Of a stretch of DNA of 64,000 nucleotides, positions 24,765 through 32,483 are shown one piece after another. Position 1 is the first letter of the stretch; each line of letters begins with the position of its first letter. Position numbers and translations under genes: made by a program. The notes under the pieces were generated by a model. The model was not told the origin of the DNA, made no database searches, and saw nothing but the letters and a program-made list of their open reading frames with translations. The stretch lies in the NCBI GenBank assembly GCA_030825115.1, contig JAPJQL010000003.1:124001-188000 (forward strand), in the 5' to 3' direction. The stretch comes from Lachnospiraceae bacterium. Its GTDB lineage: Bacteria > Bacillota > Clostridia > Lachnospirales > Lachnospiraceae.

Positions 24765-25409
24765 ATGACAGAACGCAAGACACCAAAAGAAAAACGCTAT
24801 GACAAGCTGGGCGTCAAGGTCGTGGAGGCTTTAAAGAAGCGCCATTTTGACGCTTACTACTGCCAGACTGCCAAAGAAGCAGTAACGCAGGTACTGGATT
24901 TGATCCCCGAGGGGGATGTGGTGGCATGGGGCGGTTCCGTGACAATGCAGGAAACCGGCATCTTAGACGCCGTAAAAGGGCGTTACCAGGTCATTGACCG
25001 GGACACCGCTGCAAACCGCGAGGAGTCCCTTGCGATGATGCGCCAGGCGCTGACATCCGATACCTTCCTGATGAGCAGCAACGCCATCACAGAAGACGGC
25101 CAGCTTCTGAATATCGACGGCACCGGCAACCGCTGCGCCGCACTGATCTTCGGACCAAAGAGCGTAATCGTCGTTGCTGGGATGAATAAAGTTGTAAAAA
25201 CCATAGCAGACGCCGAATCCCGCGCAAGGAATATCGCCGCTCCGATGAACGCCCAGAGATTCGACATCTCCACTCCGTGCAGCACGACCGGGGGCTGTGC
25301 CGACTGCACCAGCCCGGACTGCATCTGTGCCTCTGTGGTACGCACCCGCGTCAGCAAACCAGCGAAAAAGATAAAAGTCGTACTGATCGGCGAAGATTAT
25401 GGAATGTGA
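24765..25409 (+). CDS. LUD-domain protein (LutB/LutC-like, DUF162)
   Basis: A 214-residue LUD (lactate utilisation) domain protein. The N-terminal part (KLGVKVVEALKKRHFDAYY) and the WGGSVTMQETGILDAV and NAITEDGQLLNIDGTGNR segments are typical. A C-terminal cysteine cluster, CSTTGGCADCTSPDCIC, contains five cysteines and could bind iron or zinc. In Lut systems LUD proteins belong to iron-sulfur lactate-oxidising complexes. Here no lutA- or lutB-type partner is adjacent, so this is one of the stand-alone LUD proteins common in clostridia, whose function is not established. It follows nfo by 34 bases. A strong terminator follows. Confidence 0.82.
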   Translation: MTERKTPKEKRYDKLGVKVVEALKKRHFDAYYCQTAKEAVTQVLDLIPEGDVVAWGGSVTMQETGILDAVKGRYQVIDRDTAANREESLAMMRQALTSDTFLMSSNAITEDGQLLNIDGTGNRCAALIFGPKSVIVVAGMNKVVKTIADAESRARNIAAPMNAQRFDISTPCSTTGGCADCTSPDCICASVVRTRVSKPAKKIKVVLIGEDYGM

Positions 25410-25436
25410 CCACGTTTTTGTTACATAAAAACAGAA

Positions 25437-25476
25437 AAAGGGCGGTATCTGCATATTCCCGCGGATACCGCCCTTT
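25437..25476. terminator. Bidirectional terminator after the LUD gene
   Basis: AAAGGGCGGTATC (25437-25449) pairs perfectly with GATACCGCCCTTT (25464-25476). It lies between two convergent genes. Confidence 0.9.
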
Positions 25477-25493
25477 GAACCGTTCTGTTCGTT

Positions 25494-26093
25494 CTATTTT
25501 ATGATATCAAGGCTTGCCGCAATCATATCCACGCATGCCGCCACGCCCAGCTTCCCGCTGTTTAAGCTCAGGTGGTAATTCTTCGGGCTGCCCCACTCGT
25601 TGCCGCTGTAATACTGATAATAATCCCGGCGTTTCCGGTCGATCTCCCGGATCCTCGCCTCCATCTTTTTCGCATCTGTTCCGCTTTCCAGGGACAGCAT
25701 CCGCTCTACCCTCTTTTTCATGCCGGCACAGATAAATACATGGAATCCGTCTTCCACGATGATATCCGAACATCTTCCAATGATCACGCAGGGACCTTCC
25801 TGTTCCAGCTTCCGGATCATCTGGGACTGGACCATGAACACCTGGTCAGAGACCGGAGCCTCGTACAGCGTCGAAAATGGATTCACCGACACATATTCGT
25901 GGTCGATCCGCTCCTGCCTCCCAATCACCTCGTCATGGGCATGAAACGCTTCCTCTGCAATGTTGCTGTCCTCCGACGCCAGGGAGATGATCTCCTTATC
26001 ATAAAACGGAATCCCAAGCTTCTCCGACAGACGGAACCCGATCTCTCTTCCACCGCTTCCAAACTCACGGCTGATTGTAATTACCTTGCTCAT
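25494..26093 (-). CDS. Cytidylate kinase-like family protein
   Basis: A 199-residue P-loop protein. The start MSKVITISREFGSGGREIG carries the nucleotide-binding loop of the cytidylate kinase-like family (PF13189). DIIVEDGFHVFICAGMKKRVER and the basic RKRRDYYQYYSG stretch also fit. It is distinct from the housekeeping Cmk, and its true substrate is unknown; family members are common in Clostridia and often stand alone. The ATG at 26093 has AGGAGG at good spacing; a longer frame to 26120 would bury it. It lies downstream of the GNAT gene on the same strand. Confidence 0.85.
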   Translation of the reverse strand: MSKVITISREFGSGGREIGFRLSEKLGIPFYDKEIISLASEDSNIAEEAFHAHDEVIGRQERIDHEYVSVNPFSTLYEAPVSDQVFMVQSQMIRKLEQEGPCVIIGRCSDIIVEDGFHVFICAGMKKRVERMLSLESGTDAKKMEARIREIDRKRRDYYQYYSGNEWGSPKNYHLSLNSGKLGVAACVDMIAASLDIIK

Positions 26094-26183
26094 ATGCCAT
26101 GCCTCCTCTTTCCGTATCAAGACCAGCTATCACCGGCTACCAGTATCTAATATCATACCATGTTTACGAAGGCATTTCCAGTT

Positions 26184-26672
26184 CTATTTTTTCCACTGGT
26201 ACGCAATCCTTTTTGCGCCGTCCCGGATATAGATCGTGCCGCAGCGGACAAAGCCGTTCTTTTCCAGCATCCGCTGCATCGGGATATTGTCTTCGTGCGT
26301 GTCAATGCGGACATTTCCCCCGCTCCGTTCACAGCACCAACGGATGCAGAAGCTTGCCACGCCTTTCTTTCCGGTAGGAGCCGCAATCCGGTGAACAACA
26401 CTGTATGGCTCGTCATTCAGCCATGCGCCGTCATAGATGGCCAGATAATCCGGTTCAGGCCCCTCATCGTAAAAAAACACTGCCAGAATGGTATCTTCCT
26501 CCACACATACATAACTCTTTCCCTCAAGAATGTCCTTCTCGACAGTCTCTGCCGGAGGGTGATGGTTCCCCCACTGGTCCGGGTTCCCATTCTGCCGCAT
26601 AAACTCCCTCGCCATCGCATACAGTTTTAAAATCCTCTCCCTGTCGTGTCCCTCTGCCTTTCTAATCTCCAT
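26184..26672 (-). CDS. GNAT family N-acetyltransferase
   Basis: A 162-residue single GNAT domain. The start EIRKAEGHDRERILKLYAMAREFM is the usual beta1-alpha1 region. The acetyl-CoA site is represented by VHRIAAPTGKKGVASFCIRW, where the classical Q/R-x-x-G-x-G/A is degenerate. The C-terminus NIPMQRMLEKNGFVRCGTIYI is the typical beta5-alpha4 segment. Its substrate is unknown. It sits between the radical SAM gene upstream and the cytidylate kinase-like gene downstream, all on the minus strand with short gaps, so they may share a transcript. Confidence 0.85.
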   Translation of the reverse strand: MEIRKAEGHDRERILKLYAMAREFMRQNGNPDQWGNHHPPAETVEKDILEGKSYVCVEEDTILAVFFYDEGPEPDYLAIYDGAWLNDEPYSVVHRIAAPTGKKGVASFCIRWCCERSGGNVRIDTHEDNIPMQRMLEKNGFVRCGTIYIRDGAKRIAYQWKK

Positions 26673-26713
26673 CTCGTCTCCTTTTCTATTCTTAGCCGGG
26701 CCGTTCTTTTGCC

Positions 26714-27607
26714 CTAAATATCAAACAGATTCAACTGGGTCATCTCATATCCCCTTCGATATGCATGGACAATATCCTTCATCTGGTACAAGATGCCGTA
26801 TTTCTCACACTCGTTTGCAAACTGTTTCCAAAGCGCCGCTGCCCGGGGACTGCCGCAGTAATAACCGTTCCCGTACTGCCGGATATAACGCTCCACCAGG
26901 CCCTGTCCCGAAAACAGCCGCTCCAGTTTGTCAAAATACCATTCCCTCTGACTGTCCCGAAGCGTCACCCCGAATGACGCATGGATAAACCGCACACCGG
27001 CCTCATGGGCCTGCCTTACGACCGCCAGCACATTCTCCTCGCTGTCTTCCAGCCAGGGCAGCACAGGCATCAGCAGAATCCCGCAAAAGATCCCCCTGCT
27101 GCTCATCCGTTCCAACATCCGAAACCGCTCCGAAGGCGGCGGAGCTCCCGGTTCCAGCTTCCCCGCCAGCGCATCATCTGCCGTCGTTACCGTCACCTTG
27201 CAGAGTACCGGAGAATGCTCCCGTATTGTGGACAGGATGTCCAGATCCCGCAGCAGCAGCGTGCTCTTGGTCGCAATCGCAATCCCAAACCCAAAGGCAT
27301 CCACCAGCTCCAGCGCATGCCGCGTCAGCTCAAGCTCTTTCTTAAACGGATTGTAGGGATCGCTCATGGAACCCGTCCCGACCACCCCGGTCCGGACTTT
27401 CCGCCGCAGATCGTCCCGGATGATCTCCAATGCATGTTCCTTTGCTTTTACAGTGCCGAAATCTTTGATCCGGTAACAATCCGAACGGCTGTCACAGTAT
27501 ATGCACCCGTGACAGCAGCCCCGGTAGATATTCATATTATAATCAATGCCAAACCAGCTGTCACCTTTTGCTTTTGTGACGATGGTCTTTGCGGGTATAT
27601 ATTCCAT
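26714..27607 (-). CDS. SPL-family radical SAM protein
   Basis: A 297-residue radical S-adenosylmethionine enzyme. The [4Fe-4S] motif CxxxCxxC is C31, C35, C38 in YRGCCHGCIYC. GTGSMSDPYNPFKKELELTR and ATKSTLLLRDLDIL are typical of the spore photoproduct lyase-related branch (Rv2578c-like). True spore photoproduct lyase has an extra N-terminal region and a conserved Cys that I do not see. The reaction is therefore open. It starts 11 bases after the ABC-F gene stop on the same strand and is probably translated from that transcript. Confidence 0.82.
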   Translation of the reverse strand: MEYIPAKTIVTKAKGDSWFGIDYNMNIYRGCCHGCIYCDSRSDCYRIKDFGTVKAKEHALEIIRDDLRRKVRTGVVGTGSMSDPYNPFKKELELTRHALELVDAFGFGIAIATKSTLLLRDLDILSTIREHSPVLCKVTVTTADDALAGKLEPGAPPPSERFRMLERMSSRGIFCGILLMPVLPWLEDSEENVLAVVRQAHEAGVRFIHASFGVTLRDSQREWYFDKLERLFSGQGLVERYIRQYGNGYYCGSPRAAALWKQFANECEKYGILYQMKDIVHAYRRGYEMTQLNLFDI

Positions 27608-27618
27608 GGCAGTTCCCC

Positions 27619-29175
27619 CTAGCTCTCACCAGTCCTTTTATCATCGATTCGGCAGATTTCCACCGCAGCCGTCGCCACATGCTCGGTAAATACCTCATCA
27701 TGCTCTACTAAAATCATCGTCGGCCGAAACTTTAAAATCAGATTTTCTATCTGCATCCTGGAGTACACATCAATAAAATTGAGCGGCTCATCCCAGATGT
27801 AGAGATGAGCCTGTTCACACAGGCTTCGGGCAATCAGGACCTTTTTCTTCTGCCCCTCGCTGTAAGCCTCCATCGGCTTTTCGAATTGCTCCCGCGAAAA
27901 GTCCAGCTTGCGTAAAAGCGCCCGGAACAGCGAATCCTCCACGCCCTGTTTGGCGGCATATTCTTTCAGGCTTCCCTTTAGAAAAGACGTATCCTGGGAT
28001 ACGTAGGAGATGACCAATCCGCTTGCCTTTTGCATCGTTCCGGTATAGCCCAGACTCCTGTCGTCCTCCCCCAGGATCAGTTTTACGATACTGGACTTTC
28101 CACAGCCATTCCTTCCCTGTAAAGAAATCCGGTCGCCTGGATGCACTTCAAAGCTGACCGGATGGCAGACAGGCTGAATCTGACTGCCCGACCATCCACT
28201 CCGATAACCCGGGGTCACCTCCTCAAGCGTTACCAGCCGCTTTGCATGGTGTATGAGCGGCAGCAGTTTCAACGCCTCCACATCCTCGGTATTTTTCAGC
28301 AGCTCCTGTTTTTCCTCAATCGCCTTTTCCTGCCGCCGCTCCAGATTCTTCCTGCGCTGCTGCATCCGTCTGGACTTCTCCCCCAGATAGGACCGGGTTC
28401 CGATAAAGGTCTCCTCCTTGACCGGATGACGTCCGATCTTCAGCGACTCCACGCTGTCAGCCCAGTCCCGGCTCTGTTTTGCAGCCGTCTTTAAGCGGCG
28501 GATATCACCTTTTAGCCGGTCATTTTCCGCCCGCTCGTAAGCGTCCTGCCGTTCTTTATTCTGGTACCAGGACGAAAAATTCCCTTTCTGAACCTCGATA
28601 TTTGTTTTGTTGATGGACAGCACATGGTCCACGCAGCCATCCAGGAATCTCCGGTCATGGGACACAAGGATAAATCCTTTCTTGGTGCTCAGATACCTGC
28701 TCACCAGCTTCCGCGCCTCCCGGTCCAGATGGTTGGTCGGCTCGTCAATCAGCAGAAAATGCCCTTCCTGCAAAAACAACGCCGCGAGAAGCACCTTCGT
28801 CCTCTCCCCATTGGACAGCGTAGAAAATGGGCGGTACAGCACATCCTCCGATACCTGCAGCCTGGACAGCTCCCTCTGAAGCTGCCAGAACAGATAGTCC
28901 CCACTCCCGGGAAGCCCCTCCAGCACCTCATAGGTGAACCGCGCCTGATCCGGAACCTGGAACGGGAAATAATCAAATACCACGCTGGATAAGATACTTC
29001 CGGTATATTCATATTTTTTCATCAGCAGGTTCAGGAATGTGGTCTTCCCTCGTCCGTTCCTTCCTGTAAATCCCAGTTTCCAGTCTGTATCAATCTGAAA
29101 TGAGACATGCTCGAAAACCGGGTCATAACTCCCTTCATACGTAAATGACAGGTCGCTTACCTGTATTAATGACAT
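27619..29175 (-). CDS. Lsa-type ABC-F ribosomal protection protein
   Basis: A 518-residue soluble protein with two ABC ATPase modules and no membrane helices, the ABC-F plan. The first Walker A is GRNGRGKT (38-45) with LSNGERTK signature and LLIDEPTNHLD. A long charged linker (about 200-300, rich in Arg/Lys/Gln) would reach into the ribosome. The second module has GRNGCGKSS, YSEGQKKKV and the unusual Walker B LYIWDEPLNFID. The YSEGQKKK...WDEPLN pair is characteristic of the Lsa/Vga antibiotic-resistance ABC-Fs, which dislodge lincosamides, streptogramin A and pleuromutilins. ATG 29175 has GGAGG upstream. A 320-base leader with a terminator-type attenuator precedes it. Actual resistance is inferred, not proven. 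Confidence 0.85.
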   Translation of the reverse strand: MSLIQVSDLSFTYEGSYDPVFEHVSFQIDTDWKLGFTGRNGRGKTTFLNLLMKKYEYTGSILSSVVFDYFPFQVPDQARFTYEVLEGLPGSGDYLFWQLQRELSRLQVSEDVLYRPFSTLSNGERTKVLLAALFLQEGHFLLIDEPTNHLDREARKLVSRYLSTKKGFILVSHDRRFLDGCVDHVLSINKTNIEVQKGNFSSWYQNKERQDAYERAENDRLKGDIRRLKTAAKQSRDWADSVESLKIGRHPVKEETFIGTRSYLGEKSRRMQQRRKNLERRQEKAIEEKQELLKNTEDVEALKLLPLIHHAKRLVTLEEVTPGYRSGWSGSQIQPVCHPVSFEVHPGDRISLQGRNGCGKSSIVKLILGEDDRSLGYTGTMQKASGLVISYVSQDTSFLKGSLKEYAAKQGVEDSLFRALLRKLDFSREQFEKPMEAYSEGQKKKVLIARSLCEQAHLYIWDEPLNFIDVYSRMQIENLILKFRPTMILVEHDEVFTEHVATAAVEICRIDDKRTGES

Positions 29176-29354
29176 GGCAATTCCTCCCTTGCAGGCGGGA
29201 ACCGGATGTGCCTGTGTTCTGTTATCCATAGCATTTTCCGTCACATTTCCCGCACAAAAAACGACTGCAAGAATCCTTCTTCCCACAGCCGCCCATCTCC
29301 GTCTGACCCATAAAATACCATGTATCAGACAGGTATTCCTGCCATTTTACGCAC

Positions 29355-29486
29355 AAAAAAGGGGCTGGGATGAAATAACATTCTTGCAAAACAGGCATAA
29401 CAAAAGAAACGGGCAGATCTCCCCCTGTCTCTTTCCCTATGCAGTTACTTCCGCAAGAATTGTTATTTCATCCTTTCACCCCTTTC
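29355..29486 (-). promoter_or_regulatory. Attenuator in the ABC-F leader: long hairpin ending in a T-run, covering a leader ORF
   Basis: On the minus strand the arm from 29486 to 29453 (GAAAGGGGTGAAAGGATGAA onward to TTCTTGC) pairs with the arm from 29387 to 29361 (GCAAGAATGTTATTTCATCC then CAGCCCC), and is followed by six Ts (29360-29355). The 65-base interior folds further (GCATA/TATGC, AAAGAGAC/GTTTCTTT). This is an intrinsic terminator inside the 5' leader. Its 5' arm contains the ribosome site and the whole MK leader ORF. A ribosome held there would prevent the hairpin and let transcription reach the ABC-F gene. The region 29176-29561 has no other gene. Confidence 0.8.
29463..29471 (-). 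CDS. Leader ORF Met-Lys-stop before the ABC-F gene
   Basis: ATG AAA TAA sits 7-8 bases after the purine-rich AAAGGGGTG, a plausible ribosome site. It lies wholly within the 5' arm of the attenuator hairpin. Its position and not its product is expected to matter. Minimal leader ORFs of this kind are known before some ABC-F genes. Translation is inferred. Confidence 0.55.
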   Translation of the reverse strand: MK

Positions 29487-29502
29487 TGGTTTGTTTGAAT
29501 GT

Positions 29503-29531
29503 AGTCTATCACAGAGTCTGGTGATTGTCAA
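29503..29531 (-). promoter_or_regulatory. Promoter of the ABC-F transcript
   Basis: A consensus TTGACA (29531-29526) and TAGACT (29508-29503) are spaced by exactly 17 bases on the minus strand. Transcription should begin near 29497, giving a leader of about 320 bases. Confidence 0.8.
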
Positions 29532-29561
29532 ATGGGGGGTATTTTCTAAACTATGATGCAA

Positions 29562-29915
29562 TCATCCGTGAAACCGCTTATAAAAAAGTGCATCATTTTT
29601 TGTCAGTAAATACAGGCAATATTGATTCATGCTAATTCCTTCCTCCTTGGAATGCTCTGCTAACTGCCGATGAAGGGACTTAGGCATACGTAGTTTAAAC
29701 TGTCCTGAATACCCCGTCAATCTATCCGGTTCCGGAATTGCTACTCCCATCTCAAACGCAGCATCCAGCCATGCCTGTTTTGCATCTTTAGCATTCTCAA
29801 CTGCTTTTTCAATAGTATCTCCATAAGTAATACAGCCTGGCAAATCAGGGAATGTAACAACATACCCACCTTCGTCCATATCCTCTACCAGCTCCATTTT
29901 ATATGGCATACTCAT
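29562..29915 (-). CDS. hicB: HicB family antitoxin
   Basis: A roughly 117-residue antitoxin of a HicAB type II module. The N-terminal domain has the HicB core GGYVVTFPDLPGCITYGDT, a partly degenerate RNase H-like fold that blocks HicA. The C-terminal region (FKLRMPKSLHRQLAEHSKEE then SMNQYCLYLL) is a ribbon-helix-helix DNA-binding domain, so the protein should also repress its own promoter. The start at 29915 is chosen because AGGAG lies upstream and HicB proteins begin near this residue; 29951 is an alternative that would overlap hicA. The DNA is AT-richer than its surroundings, suggesting acquisition by transfer. Confidence 0.88.
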   Translation of the reverse strand: MSMPYKMELVEDMDEGGYVVTFPDLPGCITYGDTIEKAVENAKDAKQAWLDAAFEMGVAIPEPDRLTGYSGQFKLRMPKSLHRQLAEHSKEEGISMNQYCLYLLTKNDALFYKRFHG

Positions 29916-29919
29916 ATAT

Positions 29920-30177
29920 TCATCCCTGCTCCTCATCACTTCTGTCCTCACTTTCTATGACCTTTTTTACCATCTGAACATAAACTTTGTTAATTGGCTC
30001 ATGCTTTGGAATTGTAATAGGCATGCAGCCCGCTTTTCTAAAAGTATAATGACTGCTTCCCCCTTTTGGTGAGTTCATCTGATAACCATAATGTTCCAAT
30101 ACTTTCTTTAGTTCAATAAAACGTAAATCTTTTGATAATGAACATATTTTATCGAATAATTTATCCCTTTGTGACAT
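29920..30177 (-). CDS. hicA: HicA family toxin (mRNA interferase)
   Basis: An 85-residue HicA, a small double-stranded-RNA-binding-fold ribonuclease that cleaves mRNA. The typical N-terminus (FIELKKVLEHYGYQM) leads to GGSSHYTFRKAG with the catalytic His, and then ITIPKHEPINKVYVQMV. The toxin gene comes first and the antitoxin second, the common HicAB order. AAAGGGA precedes the ATG at 30177. The upstream promoter carries a direct repeat that could be the HicB operator. The length is normal and no disruption is seen. Confidence 0.9.
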   Translation of the reverse strand: MSQRDKLFDKICSLSKDLRFIELKKVLEHYGYQMNSPKGGSSHYTFRKAGCMPITIPKHEPINKVYVQMVKKVIESEDRSDEEQG

Positions 30178-30193
30178 ATTTATCCCTTTCCTC

Positions 30194-30223
30194 ATTATAT
30201 CATGATGTCATATATGATGTCAA
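30194..30223 (-). promoter_or_regulatory. hicAB promoter with tandem 9-base repeat
   Basis: On the minus strand TTGACA (30223-30218) and TATAAT (30199-30194) are spaced by 18 bases. ATGATGTCA (plus strand) occurs twice, at 30202-30210 and 30214-30222, 12 bases apart, filling the spacer. It is a candidate operator for HicB. Confidence 0.75.
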
Positions 30224-30366
30224 TTAATGGTTGCTATTTCGTTTGCTTTTACTATAGATACCGTTTGTTATGGATATATTTTGAAATAATCTGAGTTAAC
30301 ATAGAAACTGAATTTCATTTTTCAAACATCACGAATGTGCGTCCGATTTGCATTGCAGTAGCGAAA

Positions 30367-30412
30367 CAATCTGGAATCCTGAATCCAATTTGGTCTTCAG
30401 GATTCCAGATTG
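30367..30412 (-). terminator. Terminator after the flavodoxin-like gene
   Basis: CAATCTGGAATCCTGAA (30367-30383) pairs perfectly over 17 bases with the arm at 30396-30412. On the minus strand it is followed by TTTCG. The sequence between here and the hicAB promoter (30224-30366) shows no gene. Confidence 0.8.
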
Positions 30413-30417
30413 CTTTT

Positions 30418-31044
30418 CTATCGTATGAAATTTGTCTTCACCTTCTGTTCCGTCTGCGGATATGAAATACCCGCCGCTTTTCCGGCTTCGATGCATTTGA
30501 TCATCCACGCCATATTCTGGCCGATGCCGCGCATAATCTGCAGGCCTTCCAGATCCTGCTTCACCTCTTCCGGAGTATTTCCGTGTACCATGTTCCAGTA
30601 ATTGGAGGACACTACCGGCATTCTGGCTATGGTGAAATACTTGTTGAGCGCATCCAGGGACGCCGTAGTCCCGGCGCGTCTCGCAGAAGCTACCGCTGCG
30701 CCCGGCTTGAACGCAAACGCGCTGCCTGCAGAGTAGAAGAGGCGGTCCAAAAAGGAGAGGATTCTCCCGCTCGGATGTGCATAATATACCGGAGTGCCGA
30801 ATACAAATCCGTCCGCCTCCCTCGCCATCTCTGCCACCTTGTTCACTGCATCATCCACAAATACACATCTGCCCAGTTTTGCACAGGATCCGCAGCCGAT
30901 ACAGTCGCGGACCGGTTCTTTGCCCAGTTGGATGATCTCGGTTTTGATGCCTTCCTGCTCCAGAGTCTTTGCCACCTCGCTGAGGGCGGTGTAGGTACAG
31001 CCCTGTTCGTTGCCGCTGCCGTTGATCAATAATACGTTTGACAT
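30418..31044 (-). CDS. Flavodoxin-fold NAD(P)H-dependent oxidoreductase (iron-sulfur flavoprotein-like)
   Basis: A 208-residue flavodoxin-fold protein. The start SNVLLINGSGNEQGCTY is the FMN-phosphate loop. Residues near 50-60 hold DCIGCGSCAKLGRC, a compact Cys motif shared with iron-sulfur flavoproteins and NADPH-dependent FMN reductases. GFVFGTPVYYAHPSGRILSF is the second flavin-binding segment. It probably reduces flavins, quinones or other small molecules in the cytoplasm. The start at 31044 has GGAGGAG upstream. It begins only 28 bases after the last pilin-like gene without an intervening terminator, so it may be the last gene of the pilus transcript, though its function gives no obvious link. 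Confidence 0.85.
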   Translation of the reverse strand: MSNVLLINGSGNEQGCTYTALSEVAKTLEQEGIKTEIIQLGKEPVRDCIGCGSCAKLGRCVFVDDAVNKVAEMAREADGFVFGTPVYYAHPSGRILSFLDRLFYSAGSAFAFKPGAAVASARRAGTTASLDALNKYFTIARMPVVSSNYWNMVHGNTPEEVKQDLEGLQIMRGIGQNMAWMIKCIEAGKAAGISYPQTEQKVKTNFIR

Positions 31045-31072
31045 GTTAATCTCCTCCTTCATTTTGTAATTA

Positions 31073-32470
31073 TTATGGGATTTTATACCAATACTTAGGG
31101 GCTTCTGCTGGTGATTTCAAGGCTTCATAAACGATATATACATAATAATGACCTTCGAACCAGAATACCCGCCCATGATACTCTGCCCCCACCCAATCAG
31201 CAGAGTGGGATTTCACTTCTTCATAATCCAATATTGGTTCATCCTTAAGCTTAAATACCAGATTTTCATTACAAGTATGCGGACTATGAATCGTATATCC
31301 GTCTCCCACAACTCTATTAATTACTACATAGTAGTAACTTTCATTATCTGTTTCCCATTTTCCTATACCTCCTGGCAGAACAACCTGTGTTTGGTGTCCA
31401 TTATCATTATTGATAACCGTATCTGGAGTTCTCCACCAGGCATCTTTATCTATAGGTATTATTCCTTGGAAAAATTCATCCTTTTTATCCACTTTTTTAT
31501 AAAACAAACAAATTTTATTTTCTTTTCCACCTTCTACAATCAGTATGCCTTTATGATTATCCGTAGAACTATTCTCATCGTAGATGTATCCAGCAATATA
31601 GGGAATCTCCTCATCTGGCACTCTAACATATTCCCCCAGCCGCGCTCTTTTTGATCGGTCTGGTTCTAATAAATCATTATAAAACTCATCATAATAATAT
31701 ATTGTATAAGGAATCAGCTGTTCTTCGTCCTTCTCCTTGATTTCAAAGTCTTCCGCCTTTCCCGGCAGTCCCGAATTCCCCGGTTCAAATTCATTCCGCT
31801 CCCCCAGATAATCCCCCGTGGTATAAGCAGCATTATAAACCCTGGCAAACCGGTGTGCAGAATATTCAAACCCCGTCGCCTCATGTTTCAAGGTCAGATC
31901 AATCTTTATCACTCCCGGCTTCTCCCCGCGGTCGGCCTGGGAAAAGCTCAGTTTTGTAATCCGATACCCCATATAAACCTGGTCGTCATATCTCCAGTCC
32001 ACCTCCGGCTGCTTTCGCAACACATGCTCGCCGTTCACCAGCTCATAATACCGTACAAATAATTCTCCGCTTCCGAGAGACCCCGCATCGGCATTTCCGG
32101 CCGCCCCGTCCCGGGGCGCTGCGAAAATGGCAACCGGGCTGCCCAGGCGATTCTTAAATGCCACCCAGTTTCCATTCTCCGAAGATTCCAGCCAGAAATA
32201 GTAGTCATCTGCTCCGGGACTTCCCACAGGAAGGACAGCCGCGCTGATCTCTCCCGCCACCTTATCCAGTATCATATCGCTGACGGTAACGGCACGGGAA
32301 GTGGCCTGCATCCGTGTAAACAGACGCAGGGAAGTCGTCATCATCACGGAGGCCGCCGCCATGAACAGACCGATCAGGGCAAAGGTCACGATCAGCTCTA
32401 CCAGAGTTGTACCCCGCTGCTCCCTGACGCAATATTCAATTTTTTTGCGTTTTTGATTTCTGCCGCTCAT
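31073..32470 (-). CDS. Large minor pilin-like protein with prepilin signal (PilW/ComGF position)
   Basis: A 465-residue protein with a class III prepilin N-terminus: basic leader, cleavage after Gly20, then TTLVELIVTFALIGLFM with Glu5 of the mature chain. The membrane-spanning helix is followed by a large extracellular part. The first half resembles PilW/PilJ-type minor pilins. The C-terminal half (from about residue 245) is AT-richer in DNA and full of aromatic residues. It ends in a pattern like Y-x-G-x-V-x-W-x-x-G-x-Y-Y, as seen in small carbohydrate-binding modules. It is the last of four prepilin-signal genes downstream of pilT. Start 32470 lies 13 bases after the previous stop; a longer frame exists but is not pilin-like. 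Confidence 0.8.
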   Translation of the reverse strand: MSGRNQKRKKIEYCVREQRGTTLVELIVTFALIGLFMAAASVMMTTSLRLFTRMQATSRAVTVSDMILDKVAGEISAAVLPVGSPGADDYYFWLESSENGNWVAFKNRLGSPVAIFAAPRDGAAGNADAGSLGSGELFVRYYELVNGEHVLRKQPEVDWRYDDQVYMGYRITKLSFSQADRGEKPGVIKIDLTLKHEATGFEYSAHRFARVYNAAYTTGDYLGERNEFEPGNSGLPGKAEDFEIKEKDEEQLIPYTIYYYDEFYNDLLEPDRSKRARLGEYVRVPDEEIPYIAGYIYDENSSTDNHKGILIVEGGKENKICLFYKKVDKKDEFFQGIIPIDKDAWWRTPDTVINNDNGHQTQVVLPGGIGKWETDNESYYYVVINRVVGDGYTIHSPHTCNENLVFKLKDEPILDYEEVKSHSADWVGAEYHGRVFWFEGHYYVYIVYEALKSPAEAPKYWYKIP

Positions 32471-32483
32471 ATCAAACCTGACC

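Noticed and set aside
29176..29286. N-terminal extension of the ABC-F protein by 37 residues
   Set aside because: The ABC-F family starts at the inner Met with GGAGG upstream. The extension lies in the regulated leader and has no homology pattern.
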